From Papaver somniferum (lineage: Eukaryota; Streptophyta; Magnoliopsida; Ranunculales; Papaveraceae), in assembly GCF_003573695.1 (NCBI RefSeq), contig NC_039367.1, forward strand, positions 158,297,085-158,361,084: DNA of 64,000 nucleotides, written 5' to 3'. The translations under genes and the position numbers were made by a program. Of the stretch, positions 48,583 through 60,256 are shown piece after piece. Position 1 is the first letter of the stretch; every line of letters starts with the position of its first letter. A model generated the notes under the pieces. It did not search any database. It had not been told where the DNA came from and was given only the letters and a program-made list of their open reading frames with translations.

Positions 48583-51500
48583 TCAAGCAGCGGGAACCTT
48601 TCGCCCATCTTCAATGAAGTAGATAGCACTTTCCGGAACCTGAAATTGAGAGTAGAAGAAACTTATCAACAAAACAGTTATAGTTCATTTGACCTTTTCA
48701 AGAGAGAGACCTTGTCTGGTTGATCCAACTGAAATTCACATATCAATATATGCAAATTACATCCAACAGACATCTGACAACACCAAAAAAAAATTTGGAA
48801 TACCCTTAAAAAAAGGAACAAAGCAAAATTCCACCATTAAGAGACAAACGGGAAATTTATAAGAAGTTACGACCCCCACCACATAACAGCTATTTCATGA
48901 ATATCATACCCAAACAAACAAAGGAAATATGGTCGTAGGATTTCAGCAATCAGGATTTTCACAACAAGTGTTTTGGCCAGTGTAAAGTTTAAAGGCATAG
49001 AATCAAATACCCAAAAGAAAAGTCTGGTGATAAACTTGATGGCATTGCAAATAAATGGAGGCGGCTACAGAATTCACCATCAAATTTCTAAAACTGTTAC
49101 AAAATTGAGCTGATGGGATAAGAAGCATGACTGAGTGAGAGTAGTATTATGTGTACTACTAGACAAACAATGGCAGAATAGTCCATGCATTTCCAATTGG
49201 CTTGGACAGTAAAATTGGTCAGTCCCCTTTTAAAGGTAACTTGTATATGAGCCTCAGAATCAGAAAAATTCACCTATAGGGGCTTGGTTGACAAGAGGAA
49301 ACCCAGACAAAAAATCACCAATTGTATAGTTTCTATACATATAACGCAGAAGATACAGCCTGCATTTCTTGTACTGGAGATTACTGATCGCAGTGGCGTT
49401 ATTCAAGGAATCAACTACTTGATTAATCTGTTATGGTCTCAATTTGGTCGCTGATGTGTAACAACGAACACTAACAGGGGAGAATGTAAAATAGGGATAT
49501 GAAGGAAATTAAAAAAACCATGTCAAGAATCATATGACAGTGAAGTACAGATTCATGAAAATGACTAAAAATGGAAGAAAACAGATAGATTAGGTAACGG
49601 CACAGATGACATTCAACAGGTTTACAATGACTTACTTCAGGCCAGGTGTCTGTAATGAACTCCACAATATCATACGATATGTCTCCCTGGACATCAACTT
49701 GCTCCTTCTCAGTTGGCCCCTGAAACAAAATATTTCAGAATTCAGAAAAATGAAGAGCATAAATATACAACAGAAGGATACCTAAACACCTCCATGGAAT
49801 TGCATCACCTTAACAACAGACGCTCCTGATGCAAACTTCTTCCCAAGCTTCTTTGATGCGTCATTCAGTTTAACACCTAAAACATATGTTTTGAATAAGC
49901 TTTATGGTAGTGAAGATGTATCATAAACTGAAGACAAGTCAAGATTACATCCAGTAATTCCCATAGATACAAGATAAACTTCTGAAAGAATATATATGAA
50001 AGAGAACCAAGGTGCATCTTGGAAGCTTACCAAAGAGGTCAAGTCCTTTAACAATTGTGACACACTTGCGCTTATTACGTACAACCTTTTCAATAATAAC
50101 TTCCTTCTTATCCTGCAAAACGTGCAATCATCGTCAGACGTAATTGAAAAAACAACAAAAAGCTTGAGCATTACGACTTTATTCTGCCAAAATCATATGT
50201 AAGGAACACAAACTTTGCTTATGAACAAGAAAGCAATTACGAAAGTGCAAGGGAAAAAACACATAATACTTATAATAATTTGCACAAGGACACCCGTGTA
50301 CAACAAAGTGATGCTATTCTGTTTACAAAGACCAAATAACCTGTAATCCTATGCGTGAGATAACATCTGAGGAATGCAAATTTGATAACCATAAGCCAGC
50401 GTGGATATGATTCACAGATCAAACTATTACAGCCAACCACACAACAGCATGACTTTAAGAGGTACTGTTTCTCATCTAATAAAAGAACTGAATCACAGAA
50501 TTACAGAAAATGGGCAACAAGCAGAGGTGCCGATCAGTCACGGACTCACAATCATGATAAGTACAACAGAACAATTCACATACTATTGTATATCATACAG
50601 AAATGAAATAGCAAGAGTATCCACACCCTAGATAGAGCTACTATTTGGTATGTGGCATACAGCAGTTCAGATGTATTAATCAGATTCAGGATTTTCTAGA
50701 AATCATGCAATAGAGGTTAAAGCAAAGTGTTTTAGAAACTGCAGAAGTTCAAAAGTTTGAAACAGTCTCAATCAAGTTATGCATACTCTGGATCATTGAG
50801 CATAACACAAAAGCACCAAGAGCACCCATGCTCGACATTAAGCTATTTTTTTGGTCTGAGCCCCCTCAGTTCGAACAGGACAATTGAGTTTGACAATTTG
50901 GGGTTTCCCATATATCCTGCAATGGAGTAAGGACTGTGTTTTCCCAACAATCATAACCAAGTACACGACCAAAATAGCACACTACAATCCCAATATGTTA
51001 AAATTACACAATTCATTCTCCCAAAATTCTATCATGAACTTCATTCAGGGCAACCTTTTTTTAACCACATAACCGCAAACAATTCCGCAAAATTCATACC
51101 AGCTAACTATCATGAACTTCATTTAGGGCAAACTTTTTAAAGTCCAGTCAGTCACAGACTCGTAATCAGGATAAGCACAACAGAACAATTCATATACTAT
51201 TGCAGATCATACAAATTCAGCGACAAGACAACGAAATAGCAGCAAGAATATCCACCCTAGATTGAGCTTCTTTTTGGTCTGTGACCCTCAATTCGAATGG
51301 GGACTCAGGTTTTTTTAGTATTGGTCACATTCAGAGTTCGGTAGAAATCATTCAGTAGAGGTAAAAGCAAGGTGTTTTAGAAATGGGCAAGAAGCAGAAA
51401 TTTAAAAGTTTCAAACAGTCTCAATCGTGCTATGTTTTCTCTAGGTCATCGAGCCTTACAGAAAAGCACCAAGAACACCCACGCTCGACATAAATCTACT

Positions 51501-52330
51501 TTTTGGTCTGTTCCCCTCAGTTCAAACAGGACACTTGAGTTTAACAGAATTGGGGTTCCTAAATATCATGCAATAGAATATGGACTGCAAAATTTCCTTC
51601 CAACAACCATATCAAGGCACACAACCAAAATAGCACACTCCTTACTCCCTCTTCAATAATCCCATTTATGTTAAACTTACAAAATTCATTCCCCCAAAAC
51701 TCTATCAGGCTAAATTCATAACCGACAACAATTCCGCTATATCATACCAGGCTAATCAGAATCAAATCTAAAAAAAACCACACAACAAAACAACAGAATA
51801 TGTCCTCTACTGTATTAATCAGATTGAAATTTCACAAAAATACTTACTTTCTTCTTAACCTTACCACCAGGAAGCCTCTTTACTTCTTCTTTACCTGTTG
51901 ATGTCCCCTCTACAGAACACCCCCAAAACCAATCAAAAACCCTAATTTCCAATCAATAAGATAATAAACCAAAAACCCATTCATCCAAAACATCAAAATT
52001 ACCTTTAGAAGTTGATAGAACAGCACCATCAGCACTACCAGAAGCAATCCCAGCCCCTTGTAGCTTCTCAGTCACCTTATCAACTTCATTCCCATCTGCA
52101 TCTGAAGACAAATCAAATCATCAAAAAAGGAATGATTTCGAGATTAGGGTTTGTTAAGATTTAGGGATTTACTTTTTACCTTTCGGGATTAGATGGGGAT
52201 AGACTTCTGGGGCATTCTCAATCAACCATGGTTTACACTTTTCAAAATCTTGTCCAAATTCACAATATTCTGCTGGTAAACTACAAACCCCACAATATAA
52301 TACTTTTACTGCTTCAAGTTTCTCTGCCAT
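48583..52330 (-). CDS. DENR: density-regulated protein homolog (DENR)
   Basis: DENR pairs with MCTS1 on the 40S ribosomal subunit, releasing tRNA after termination and helping translation reinitiation, for instance after upstream ORFs. Seven exons: 52180-52330, 52003-52101, 51848-51909, 50031-50112, 49809-49876, 49636-49719 and 48583-48639. All introns are GT-AG and phases agree, giving 200 residues, normal for plants. Residues 1-50 hold the N-terminal zinc-binding part (C13, C16, C23, C32 in LYCGVCSLPAEYCEFG...KC). Residues about 105-182 are the SUI1/eIF1-like domain (RNKRKCVTIVKGLDLFG, KKFASGASVVKGPTEKEQ, VQGDISYDIVEFITDTWPE). The C terminus IYFIEDGRKVPAA is typical. Intron 3 is 1.7 kb with an internal duplication, and intron 6 is 1 kb. 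The frame appears intact. Confidence 0.95.
50520..51745. repeat. diverged tandem duplication in DENR intron 3
   Basis: About 600 bp (roughly 50520-51100) is repeated at roughly 51140-51745. Shared strings include ACAACAGAACAATTCA (50566 and 51178), GTGTTTTAGAAA (50728 and 51371) and AAACAGTCTCAATC (50760 and 51413), in the same order. Divergence is moderate, so the duplication is not recent. Confidence 0.7.
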
Positions 52331-52516
52331 TAGAACTTGCCCCTTCTGGTTTTTCTTTCAGTTTCTCTTCGCTTTACTGAGTTGCAGAGAGGAAGAATAT
52401 AATGATGCGGAAAATATATGCGGTGAAGGCAAAAAAAGAAAAAAAAGGTTCTGGTTTTAAGGAAACTGGCAAAGGTTTGCTATGGGAAAGAAAGCTCGGT
52501 AAATACTTGCGAACTA
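52331..52516 (-). promoter_or_regulatory. DENR upstream region, cut short by a transposon end
   Basis: Only about 186 bp separates the DENR start codon from the proposed terminal repeat of the MULE at 52517. The near part is CT/GA-rich, as in many plant 5' leaders. No clear TATA box is seen. Confidence 0.4.
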
Positions 52517-52549
52517 TGATTTTGGGCATACCAAAATCTTTAGGCATAC
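52517..52549 (+). repeat. left terminal inverted repeat of the MULE
   Basis: The first 16 bases match the right end exactly in inverted orientation; a shorter TAGGCATAC block matches after a gap of different length. It sits 187 bp upstream of the DENR start codon. Confidence 0.5.
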
Positions 52550-52883
52550 TCAATAAAGACAAAAAGGGTTGTGAAATAACAAAATCAGATATCCCCTTAA
52601 CCCAAATTTTTTTAAATGGCAAATCTACCCTTTCCGTATTAGTGTTAATAATCTGGATTAGTGATTAAATATTTTGATTAGTGGCTAAGATATTTCCAGA
52701 ATTATAAAGGTTGTTTAGATGAAAAAATTTGTGGGAAAAAAAATCAAAGTTTTGGTTAAGAAGGAGAGAAAGAGAAGGAGAAAGTGAGAAAATTTTATTC
52801 TTGATTCAACGGAGGATGAGGAGGGTCATAATTCATATAAAAAACCTAGGAAAATACATATCAACTACAACAATGATTCCCAA

Positions 52884-55800
52884 ATGGCTGATTTCTTAGA
52901 TTATGAGAATGATTTTACACAAACTCAAACTCAATCTCAAACTCAAACACAAACTCAAGATGATGATTTTTATGAGCCAAATCCAGATGATGAGCACATA
53001 TATGAGGAACCCAATGCTTCTAATACACTGGTACACTTCTATCTTATGCTCAATCTTACTTCTATAGCTACAAGAAGTGTATGAGCCGAATCAACCAAAT
53101 GATGAACGGTTCGGCTCACTGAATCTGTTTACAGCATGCGCCGAACGTATAATTTTCAATTTTCACCCTTTTGCTACACACTAGTTTGGCTTATATGAAA
53201 GTTTCATAATAAGCCGAACAACATCTTGCATTGCCCGGAATAAGAAAATTAATGGTTCGGCTTGTATTGATAATAGCGTATAAGCCGAAACCTCTAAATG
53301 TTTAAGGTTCGTCACATAATTTCATTATCGTATGAGCCGAACATTAATTTGTTAATTTTTGGATTAAAATATTGAGTGTGGTTCGGCACATATTTAGAAT
53401 ATCGTATAAGACGAAACATGTATGTTCAAGATTCGGCACATACTATGATTTTCGAATGAGCCGAACCTTGCTATTATAATTCTTTTCTAGTATTTAACCT
53501 TGCTATTCTTTGTAGATCGTGGTTGGACCCATGGAAAATCAACCTGATCCAGTAGACATGATTCACGAGGATACCAAGGATCACTTCCAAAATGATTTGG
53601 TATGTAAGAACTTTTTGAGCACCTTAATGTTGTCGAACTATTCCAAAGTTTTTCTTACAAATTATTTGTTTTGGAATGAACGTAGACATGAAAAACTAAA
53701 CCCGAAGTTCTTGATTGGCTTGAGGAACATGCGATGAAGGTAAATTGTGTACTAGTTAAAGGACAACAAAGCCGATGGGATCGGTTTGAAATGATTTGTG
53801 AGCATAGTGGAACCGGCGCTAGCAAGGTTAAAAAGGGTACCGTATATGTTGGGAAGACCGGGAGAAAGAATAGGACGAAGACGAAGAAAACAAATTGCCC
53901 TTTCAAGATCGTTTTCAACCTCAAGAATAAGACCATGAAGAAAGAAGATCAATATTGGATAATGAATAAAGATATGGATTGTCGTCATAACCACCCACGT
54001 CCCAAAGACCTTCATGGACATGCGAAAGTAGCGCGACTCAAACCCGACGAGATGTTAGAAGTGGATAAAATGACATGAGCACGTTTGCCAACTTCTAGGA
54101 TTCTTAGCAAATTGAAGGAGGACAACAAGAATAACAAGTCGACTATGCAAACTATCTACAATGCAAGACAAAAGATTAGAATACTCAATTTGCAAGGTAG
54201 GATGGTGATGCAACAAGTAATGTGGTTAGGGGTGAAGAATAACTACGCTTGCCAAAAGAAGTTGGATGACTTCGGTCAAGTCACACACCTTTTCCTTGCC
54301 CATCCGAAATGCGCCCAATTGGCTCTATGCTTCCCACAAGTTATTATATTGGATTGCACGTACAAGACTAATAAATATGAGATGTCGTTGATGAACATTG
54401 TGGGGCATACTTCGACAAAGGCACCGTTCACCGCGGCTTTTTGTTTCATGAAAAACGATAAGAAAGAGAGTTATGTTTGGGGGTTAGAACAATTGAAGTC
54501 AATCTTCCGGGAGGGTGCTCTTCCTAAAGTATTCGTTTCCGATCAAGATTGATCGTTGATGTATGCTATTAAGAAGGTATTTCCGCATGCATTCAATTTT
54601 CTTTATACGTTTCACATATGGTGCAATGTGAGGAAAAAATGCCAACTGATAATTCAACCACTTAAGTTCAAAGAATTAGAGAATATTGCTAAGCTACCGT
54701 TGGAGACACGAGAAAAGAAAAAGAAGGAATTCTTGAAAGCATATGAACATAATGATATGTTGTGGGATTATTTCCAAGGAGAATGGGAAGCTTTGATATG
54801 GTCAATCACCGAGGATGTCTATGAAGAAAATTTTAAAATGCTTATTAAGCATTGGAATACCGCCTACCCCGATGTCATTACTTACTTGGTCAAAGATGTA
54901 TTGGAACCTAATAAAGAAAGGTTCGTGAGTTGTTTCACAAATGGGCACAAACACTTCGACAACCAAGCCACGAGTATGGTAGAGTCGGTTCATTATCGGT
55001 TGAAGAAGAACCTTTTTGGTTGTGTTGACACTTTTGTCACGGTTTTTGATGTAATTGATGAATATTTCAAAAGTGATGTTGTGAGAATTAAAACCGCGTT
55101 CGAGCATGACCTTATGTTTAGAAACAAGAATTATGATACTAATTGGCTACGGGAATTAACTTATAGAGTCTCCCATCTATGCATCGACTTGTTTATGATA
55201 GAAGTGAATTTGATTAAGACATTAGGCGCCACCTTGGAGGAAGAGTGTGTTTGTACAATAAAGACATCTATGGGACTTTCATGCCTCCACGACCAACTTC
55301 GATACAAGGATGGTATCATACTATTTGAGGATATTGATCATTTTTGGAAACAATTAAGCTTCGATCCTCTACCGGCCGAAGACGACGAGGATGATCTAGA
55401 GATATGGGACACGACAAATGGGAAAAATTAGCGGAGATGTTTAGGAATATGTCCCGACCTCAAAATAAATTCCTATGGGACAACATGATGGAGGTCATTT
55501 ATCCTTTCACCCAATAAAATATTTTGGAACCGGAGAAGAGTGAACCGAAAGGTAGGAAGAGTAAGAAAATGAATAATTTTCAAACTAGACAAGCCAACAA
55601 GGAACTATTGGATAATAAAAGGGATCCATCCGACGTTGACTACCATGATGCAAGGTTGGAAAATGCAAAGAAATAAATTGAGAAGTTGATGAAGGAGGAA
55701 GAAGTCAAAGTTCCAAAAAAACGAGGTCGTCCGAGTATTCAAAAAGCGGAAACAAGTAACAAAGAGGTGAATGATAATGATTATCCGTCACAAGCAAAGG

Positions 55801-56324
55801 ATAGTAAATAGGATGTCAAGGGGAAGGCTAAGATGTATCCTTCACAAACTAAGAACCAAACTAAGCTAAAGGAGAAAACTATCGCCAATAACTACTTGGC
55901 AGATCTATCGCCAATAATTCATGAGAATATTATAGCAATAGACGACGTGCAAGGTGATGGAAATTGTGGTTATTACGTCACAGAGGAACAACTTGGTCCT
56001 TTTATGGAAGGGAATAATCCGGTGCCCCCTGAAAATGAAGTGAAATATATTCGGCAACGATTGTTACAAACCCTACGTAAAAACAAAGAATTTTATAAGA
56101 CAATGATGAGAACAGGTCTAAGAAAAGATGTTGGGGTGGCAGTGGAGTACGTTGCATTCGAACGTCGTTTGCACGGGGATTTTATCATTAACGAAGAACA
56201 TTGGATGGAAATGCCCATTTGTGGGTTTTTAATAGCGGAGACATTCAATTGCGTCTTACATTGTTTCACATGGACGGGTAGTAGCTTTACTTACGCGCCT
56301 CCAACAAAACCTTGCAACTTATAA
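52884..56324 (+). pseudogene. MULE transposase with C-terminal OTU-like domain
   Basis: Exon 1 (52884-53030) encodes an acidic start with a TQ repeat. Exon 2 is 53516-53599. Exon 3 starts near 53690, where a stop or shift obscures the join. It holds a FAR1-like region (WLEEHAMKVNCVLVKGQQS, KTNCPFKIVFNLKNK, CRHNHP), then the MULE transposase core: LDCTYKTNKYEMSLMNIVG with the first catalytic Asp and FVSDQD with the second. A SWIM-type zinc finger follows (CVCTIKTSMGLSCLH). A frame change at about 55425 and stops lead to an AT-hook-like KKRGRPS and an OTU cysteine-protease domain (DVQGDGNCGYYV with Asp and Cys; EEHWMEMPICGFLIAE). The frame ends before the usual His segment. In-frame stops at 54076-54078 and 54550-54552 make it inactive as it stands. 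Confidence 0.75.
53107..53466. repeat. hairpin array 1 (six units) in intron 1 of the transposase gene
   Basis: Units of about 36-41 nt start TTCGGC or TTCGKC and end GCCGAAC, separated by 15-40 nt: about 53107, 53188, 53253, 53305, 53380 and 53432. Each can fold with arms of 6-9 bp around an AT-rich loop. All lie within 53031-53515, the proposed intron. Confidence 0.75.
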
Positions 56325-57176
56325 CCGTGAGGTTGAAGACATTTTTACCATAACTAATATATGAAAATAGTATAAAGTGAAGTCATTCTTATCATAATCT
56401 TGAAAGCCTTGACTACATCTTCGGAAGTAGACTTTTTGGTGATCTTGATAGGCTTCGCCTTCCCCTTATCAACTATCTTTTGCCTTTTCTTATTGATAAT
56501 GAAGGGATGAGAAATTTGGTTATACCAATCCATATAGCCCTGATCCTCTTCACATGGATCATCAAGTAAAGGTGTTAACTTGGACGCATCTAATGTGTGA
56601 TTGTCTAAATTATTCCAAAACTAAACGGTGGGATCAGGATCATACTTTGGTTCCCAAGATGAAGTGGTGCTTTTAGTTCCCTTACCACTCTTTGGTAACA
56701 ACCTTAATTTCTCGTCAAACAAAGTAACCTTTTGGAGGCATCCTAATTGACGGAGTACTCGCCTAGGATCGTATATAACATAACCACCGGGATACCACAA
56801 TGGCCCATGATACATACCTACCGGCATATCCTCATCTTCAACAACTTCATCTTCTTCATCTTCCTTCTCATATGGTTGAAAAGTGACATCATCAACACCA
56901 AGACGGTCTAACGTCTCTCTCAAACTTGCCACCAACCTCTTTTTGTTCCTTTTCTTGGAGTCCTTGTACGCATATCGTGCTGCAGTTGGCTCTGTATAAA
57001 CATAATCGACATCTTTCTCATATACTTTGGCCAAGTTCAAAATTGGGAAATGGTCATATATCCACACCTACATCCAAAGAACCACATTAAAAAAATCAAA
57101 GGAATTGAATTGATAGAAACAATTTTTACTTGGAAACATCAAAGTAAGAATAAAGTTTGCAAACTCAGAGAACTAT

Positions 57177-57260
57177 TCGGCTTATATGGATCAAGTATTA
57201 TAAGCCGAACCAAGTAAGTACAAAGTTCGGCTTAAAAGATTTTATGGTTATAAGCTGAAC
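57177..57260. repeat. hairpin array 2 (two units) in intron 2 of the PMD gene
   Basis: ATTCGGCTTATAT...TATAAGCCGAACC and GTTCGGCTTAAAA...TATAAGCTGAACC lie within the 218-bp intron 57068-57285. They match the units of arrays 1 and 3. Confidence 0.7.
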
Positions 57261-58566
57261 CATACTCTGAACTCCCAAAAGTTACCCGGAGCAAAGTGAA
57301 GTTCCATCCGATGTTTGTACTTTTCAACCTAGATATGGCGGCAAGTTGGTCCAGCAGGTAAGCGAGCGTAGCCGTTCTCCAAGCAAACTTGTTACAAGTT
57401 TGAAGATTCTTTACCAATTGGAGATAATTATCATATACCTTGTTTCTGGTAGTGTCGGGAAAGATGTCTCTACCAAGAATATAAAGCAAGTAGGCAGTTC
57501 CGGTTTGCTTCACTTTGACGGGATCCATTATCAACAAACCTTGTTTTACTCTTTCCTTTGTGTTCTCAAACTCCTTTTTCAAGTTAGTCAACTTGAGCTT
57601 CTTATTCTTCTTATTTCTGCCACCTGGTATGCAAACGGTATCGACATCTTTAACTGATCGACAAAACTCCAACTCAGTTTTGTGTGAACCCCAACCAAGA
57701 CTTTCCTGGTACAAATTGTATAGCTCATCCCAACTCATGTCATAAAAACCAGCATTCACACTTACACCCCTTGCTTTAAGGCATGTAATCTTACTAGCCT
57801 CATCAGGAGTGATTGTCACCTCTCCAAAAGGTAATTGAAATGTGTAATTTTCTGGACAAAAGCGCTCGGTAAAGGCAGAGGCCGACACACTATCATATTC
57901 CTTATGTTCATAATTGATGATAGGCCATAAATCACTGCGTTGTACGTAAGCAATCACCTCAGTAACCTCATCATCAAGACTCCATTCCGCTGCCCTCTGG
58001 TGTCTCAATACTCGGAATGCACGGTTGTGACCAGTAGTCTCATAAATTCTCTTCGCCCAAGATTCGGCATAACCAATCAACACATTTCCTTCATCTTCCG
58101 GAAGACAATGAGGCAAACCATCTGATCGAGGTGTAATTACGTCATCTTCATCAGGAATGTGTAAACCAGTGATCCGTCGATCATCATCGTCCTTCACTTT
58201 CTCGGGTTCTGCCACCTTCTTACCTTTCTTGTCTTTCTTGGGTTTTCCTTGGGGTTGTGTTTCTTGATGAACTTATTCATGTTCTTCTTGATTATCATCA
58301 ACTTCTTCTTGTCTTCCAACTCTTCCTTGTTCAGCTTATTCTTCTAAAATGTCTCCTCTACCTCCCGCTCCCAATCTTTTCTTACCTCCTCCTCGAGGAT
58401 CGGGAGTTTTAGAAGTAGAAGGTGTTACCTCCATCTTATTCCTCTTATTAGCTGCATTAGGCCTGACACAAGTAGGAAAGTCAGAAGTATGCTTTGAACA
58501 ACAAAAGGATACAAACTATATGAAATATATATTTGAAAAGCCAAAAACTTGTCAACCAATAAGAAG

Positions 58567-59272
58567 GCTCGGCTTACCCGAAATAACACATATGAGCTGA
58601 ATCATGTGTTGGAATTTTTATTAGATTACACAGGGAATGGATCGGCTCATACCATAAAACAATTATAAGCCGATCCTATATATTCGGCTCACAACCGATA
58701 CTGTCGAATAAGCCGAACCTATGATTATGAACTCAAACATGTATTCGGCGCAACATGATATCATATAAATAAGCTGATCCTATACACTTGTAAAATTTAT
58801 GAAATTTTAAAATGATATTTGGCGCAACCCTAATACTATCGAATAAGCCGAATCTAGACTTATGAATGAAAACATTTATTCGCCGCAAAATGGTGTCATA
58901 CAAATAAGCCGATCCTACACATGAAGAATTCATGAATTTCAAACAACATTAATCGGCGCAAAACTAATAAAACCATACAAGCCGATCTTAAGCACATGCA
59001 AAAATTCTGAAATTCAAACAACATTTATTCGGCATAAAACTAATACTAACATACAAGCCGATCCTACGCACATGCAAAATTTCTGAAATTCACAAAACAT
59101 ATTCGGCACAAAACTAACACCATCGAATAAGCCGATCCTAAATATAAGTCTTTGTGTCATTAAGTTCAGCTCAAAACGGATTTCAGATCTACGCCAAGCC
59201 GTTCATATGCATTTTCAGAGTTCAGTTTCAAAAACAGCTCGGCGCACATCTAAGATTTGTTTTACGCCGAAC
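58567..59272. repeat. hairpin array 3 (about eleven units) in intron 1 of the PMD gene
   Basis: Units start near 58567, 58636, 58681, 58743, 58815, 58878, 58952, 59028, 59102, 59168 and 59236, about 45-75 bp apart. Typical arms are ATTCGGCGCAA or ATCGGCTCATA and ATAAGCCGATCC. The middle is AT-rich and varies. All lie within the proposed intron 58463-59368. Confidence 0.75.
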
Positions 59273-59805
59273 CATACCCTCTAACCGCCGCTGAAACATG
59301 ACTTTGACGAATTAAATCAACCAAAATAATCAAAAACATCAAATACGAGATGGGTTTATATAACTAACCTTCTTATTCTCATTTCCGAAGTTGGTTCTTC
59401 TTCAATCTCTTCTTCCGGTTGATTTTGTGGTTGATTTTGAGTTTTTTCTTCACTCTCTAAATCTTCTTCTTCGTCAATAGGTTGTTCAGTCTATCGATTT
59501 GAACGAGATACTTCCTTACGACGACCCATTATATAGATGAGTTTAATCGTCGATTAAAGTTTCACGAATCGACGATTAAATTTCCGCGATGATACGATGA
59601 AAAAAAAAGGAAGAAGAAGAAGGGTTCGGCTGCTATGGAGGAGGAAGAAAAAGGGTTTTTAAAACTGATTTTAGGTTTATTGATTATAGGTTTTGTATTA
59701 GGGTTAGGGATAGATTGGTAATTTAAAGGATTTAAGGGAATAAAGGTAATTGAACTACCCATAGGGTACCCCTTATAAGGTCACCCAAGTTAGGACTAGT
59801 GTTTT

Positions 59806-59833
59806 GTATGCCTAGCAGGTATGCCCAAAATCA
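59806..59833 (-). repeat. right terminal inverted repeat of the MULE
   Basis: Forward strand ends GGTATGCCCAAAATCA, the exact reverse complement of the left end. The poly(T) end of a LINE begins about 107 bp further on. Confidence 0.5.
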
Positions 59834-60256
59834 AGATTCATATTTGCACGGAAGGAGAGTGATTTATTGTTGGGCCGATTCTAAATCGTTTGTCACGAAT
59901 CCAAGCCCTATTTTGTAATATTTGATTTAGATATTTTATTTTTTTTTATTTTTTTTTTGCTGAATCACATTTTTATTGATAGAAAGACTAAAACAAAAGC
60001 TTACAGGACTGACCTAAAACAAGCAATACAAACACAAAAAGCAAAAACAGAAAACAAGGCTAAACTTCAGGACCAACTAACGTCCAACACCTAAACTCAG
60101 CTTTTAAAACAATACACCAAACTGATTTTGTGCAACCTTTTTAGGTTGTGAAGAAATTCTTCACCCTTTTTAGATTGTGAAGAAATTATTCATCTGAGAA
60201 TCATAAGGTTGATTCCAGCTAATTCCATTTAATCTATAACTCCCTTCATGAACCAG

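Larger units (their letters stand above)
56354..59529 (-). pseudogene. plant mobile domain (PMD) protein gene, three exons
   Basis: Exons 59369-59529, 57286-58462 and 56354-57067 join with matching phases and GT-AG introns to a protein of about 684 codons. It starts MGRRKEVSRSNR and has an acidic, Gln-rich N-terminal part. The PMD fold follows: YNLYQESLGWG, LLYILGRDIFPDTTRNKV, YLQLVKNLQTCNKFAWRTATLAYL, then LLR joined to VWIYDHFPILNL across intron 2. The C terminus (YMDWYNQISHPFIIN) matches the usual PMD end. Four in-frame stops (one in exon 1, two near 58300, one at 56621-56623) break it. PMD proteins are found in plant transposons and in host proteins such as MAIN/MAIL1; their biochemical role inside transposons is not known to me. 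Confidence 0.7.
52517..59833. mobile_element. MULE-type transposon with transposase/OTU and PMD genes
   Basis: Imperfect inverted ends occur at 52517-52549 (TGATTTTGGGCATACC, then TTAGGCATAC) and 59806-59833 (reverse complement TGATTTTGGGCATACC, then TAGGCATAC). Between them lie a FAR1/MULE-type transposase gene with an OTU-like domain (plus) and a plant mobile domain gene (minus). The two are convergent with only about 30 bp between their coding ends. Introns of both carry the same hairpin motif. No clear 9-11 bp target duplication was found, so the exact ends are uncertain. Confidence 0.6.

Noticed and set aside
48493..48723. Plus-strand frame overlapping the DENR last exon
   Set aside because: Shadow of the minus-strand exon that encodes IYFIEDGRKVPAA.
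53655..53936. Minus-strand hydrophobic frame in the MULE
   Set aside because: Opposite strand of the FAR1-like transposase coding region, which carries clear motifs.
57346..57745. Plus-strand Leu/Phe-rich frames
   Set aside because: Opposite strand of PMD exon 2, which has the recognisable domain.
52500..59850. Target-site duplication for the MULE
   Set aside because: Flanks of the two proposed ends do not share a convincing 9-11 bp repeat, so none is claimed.
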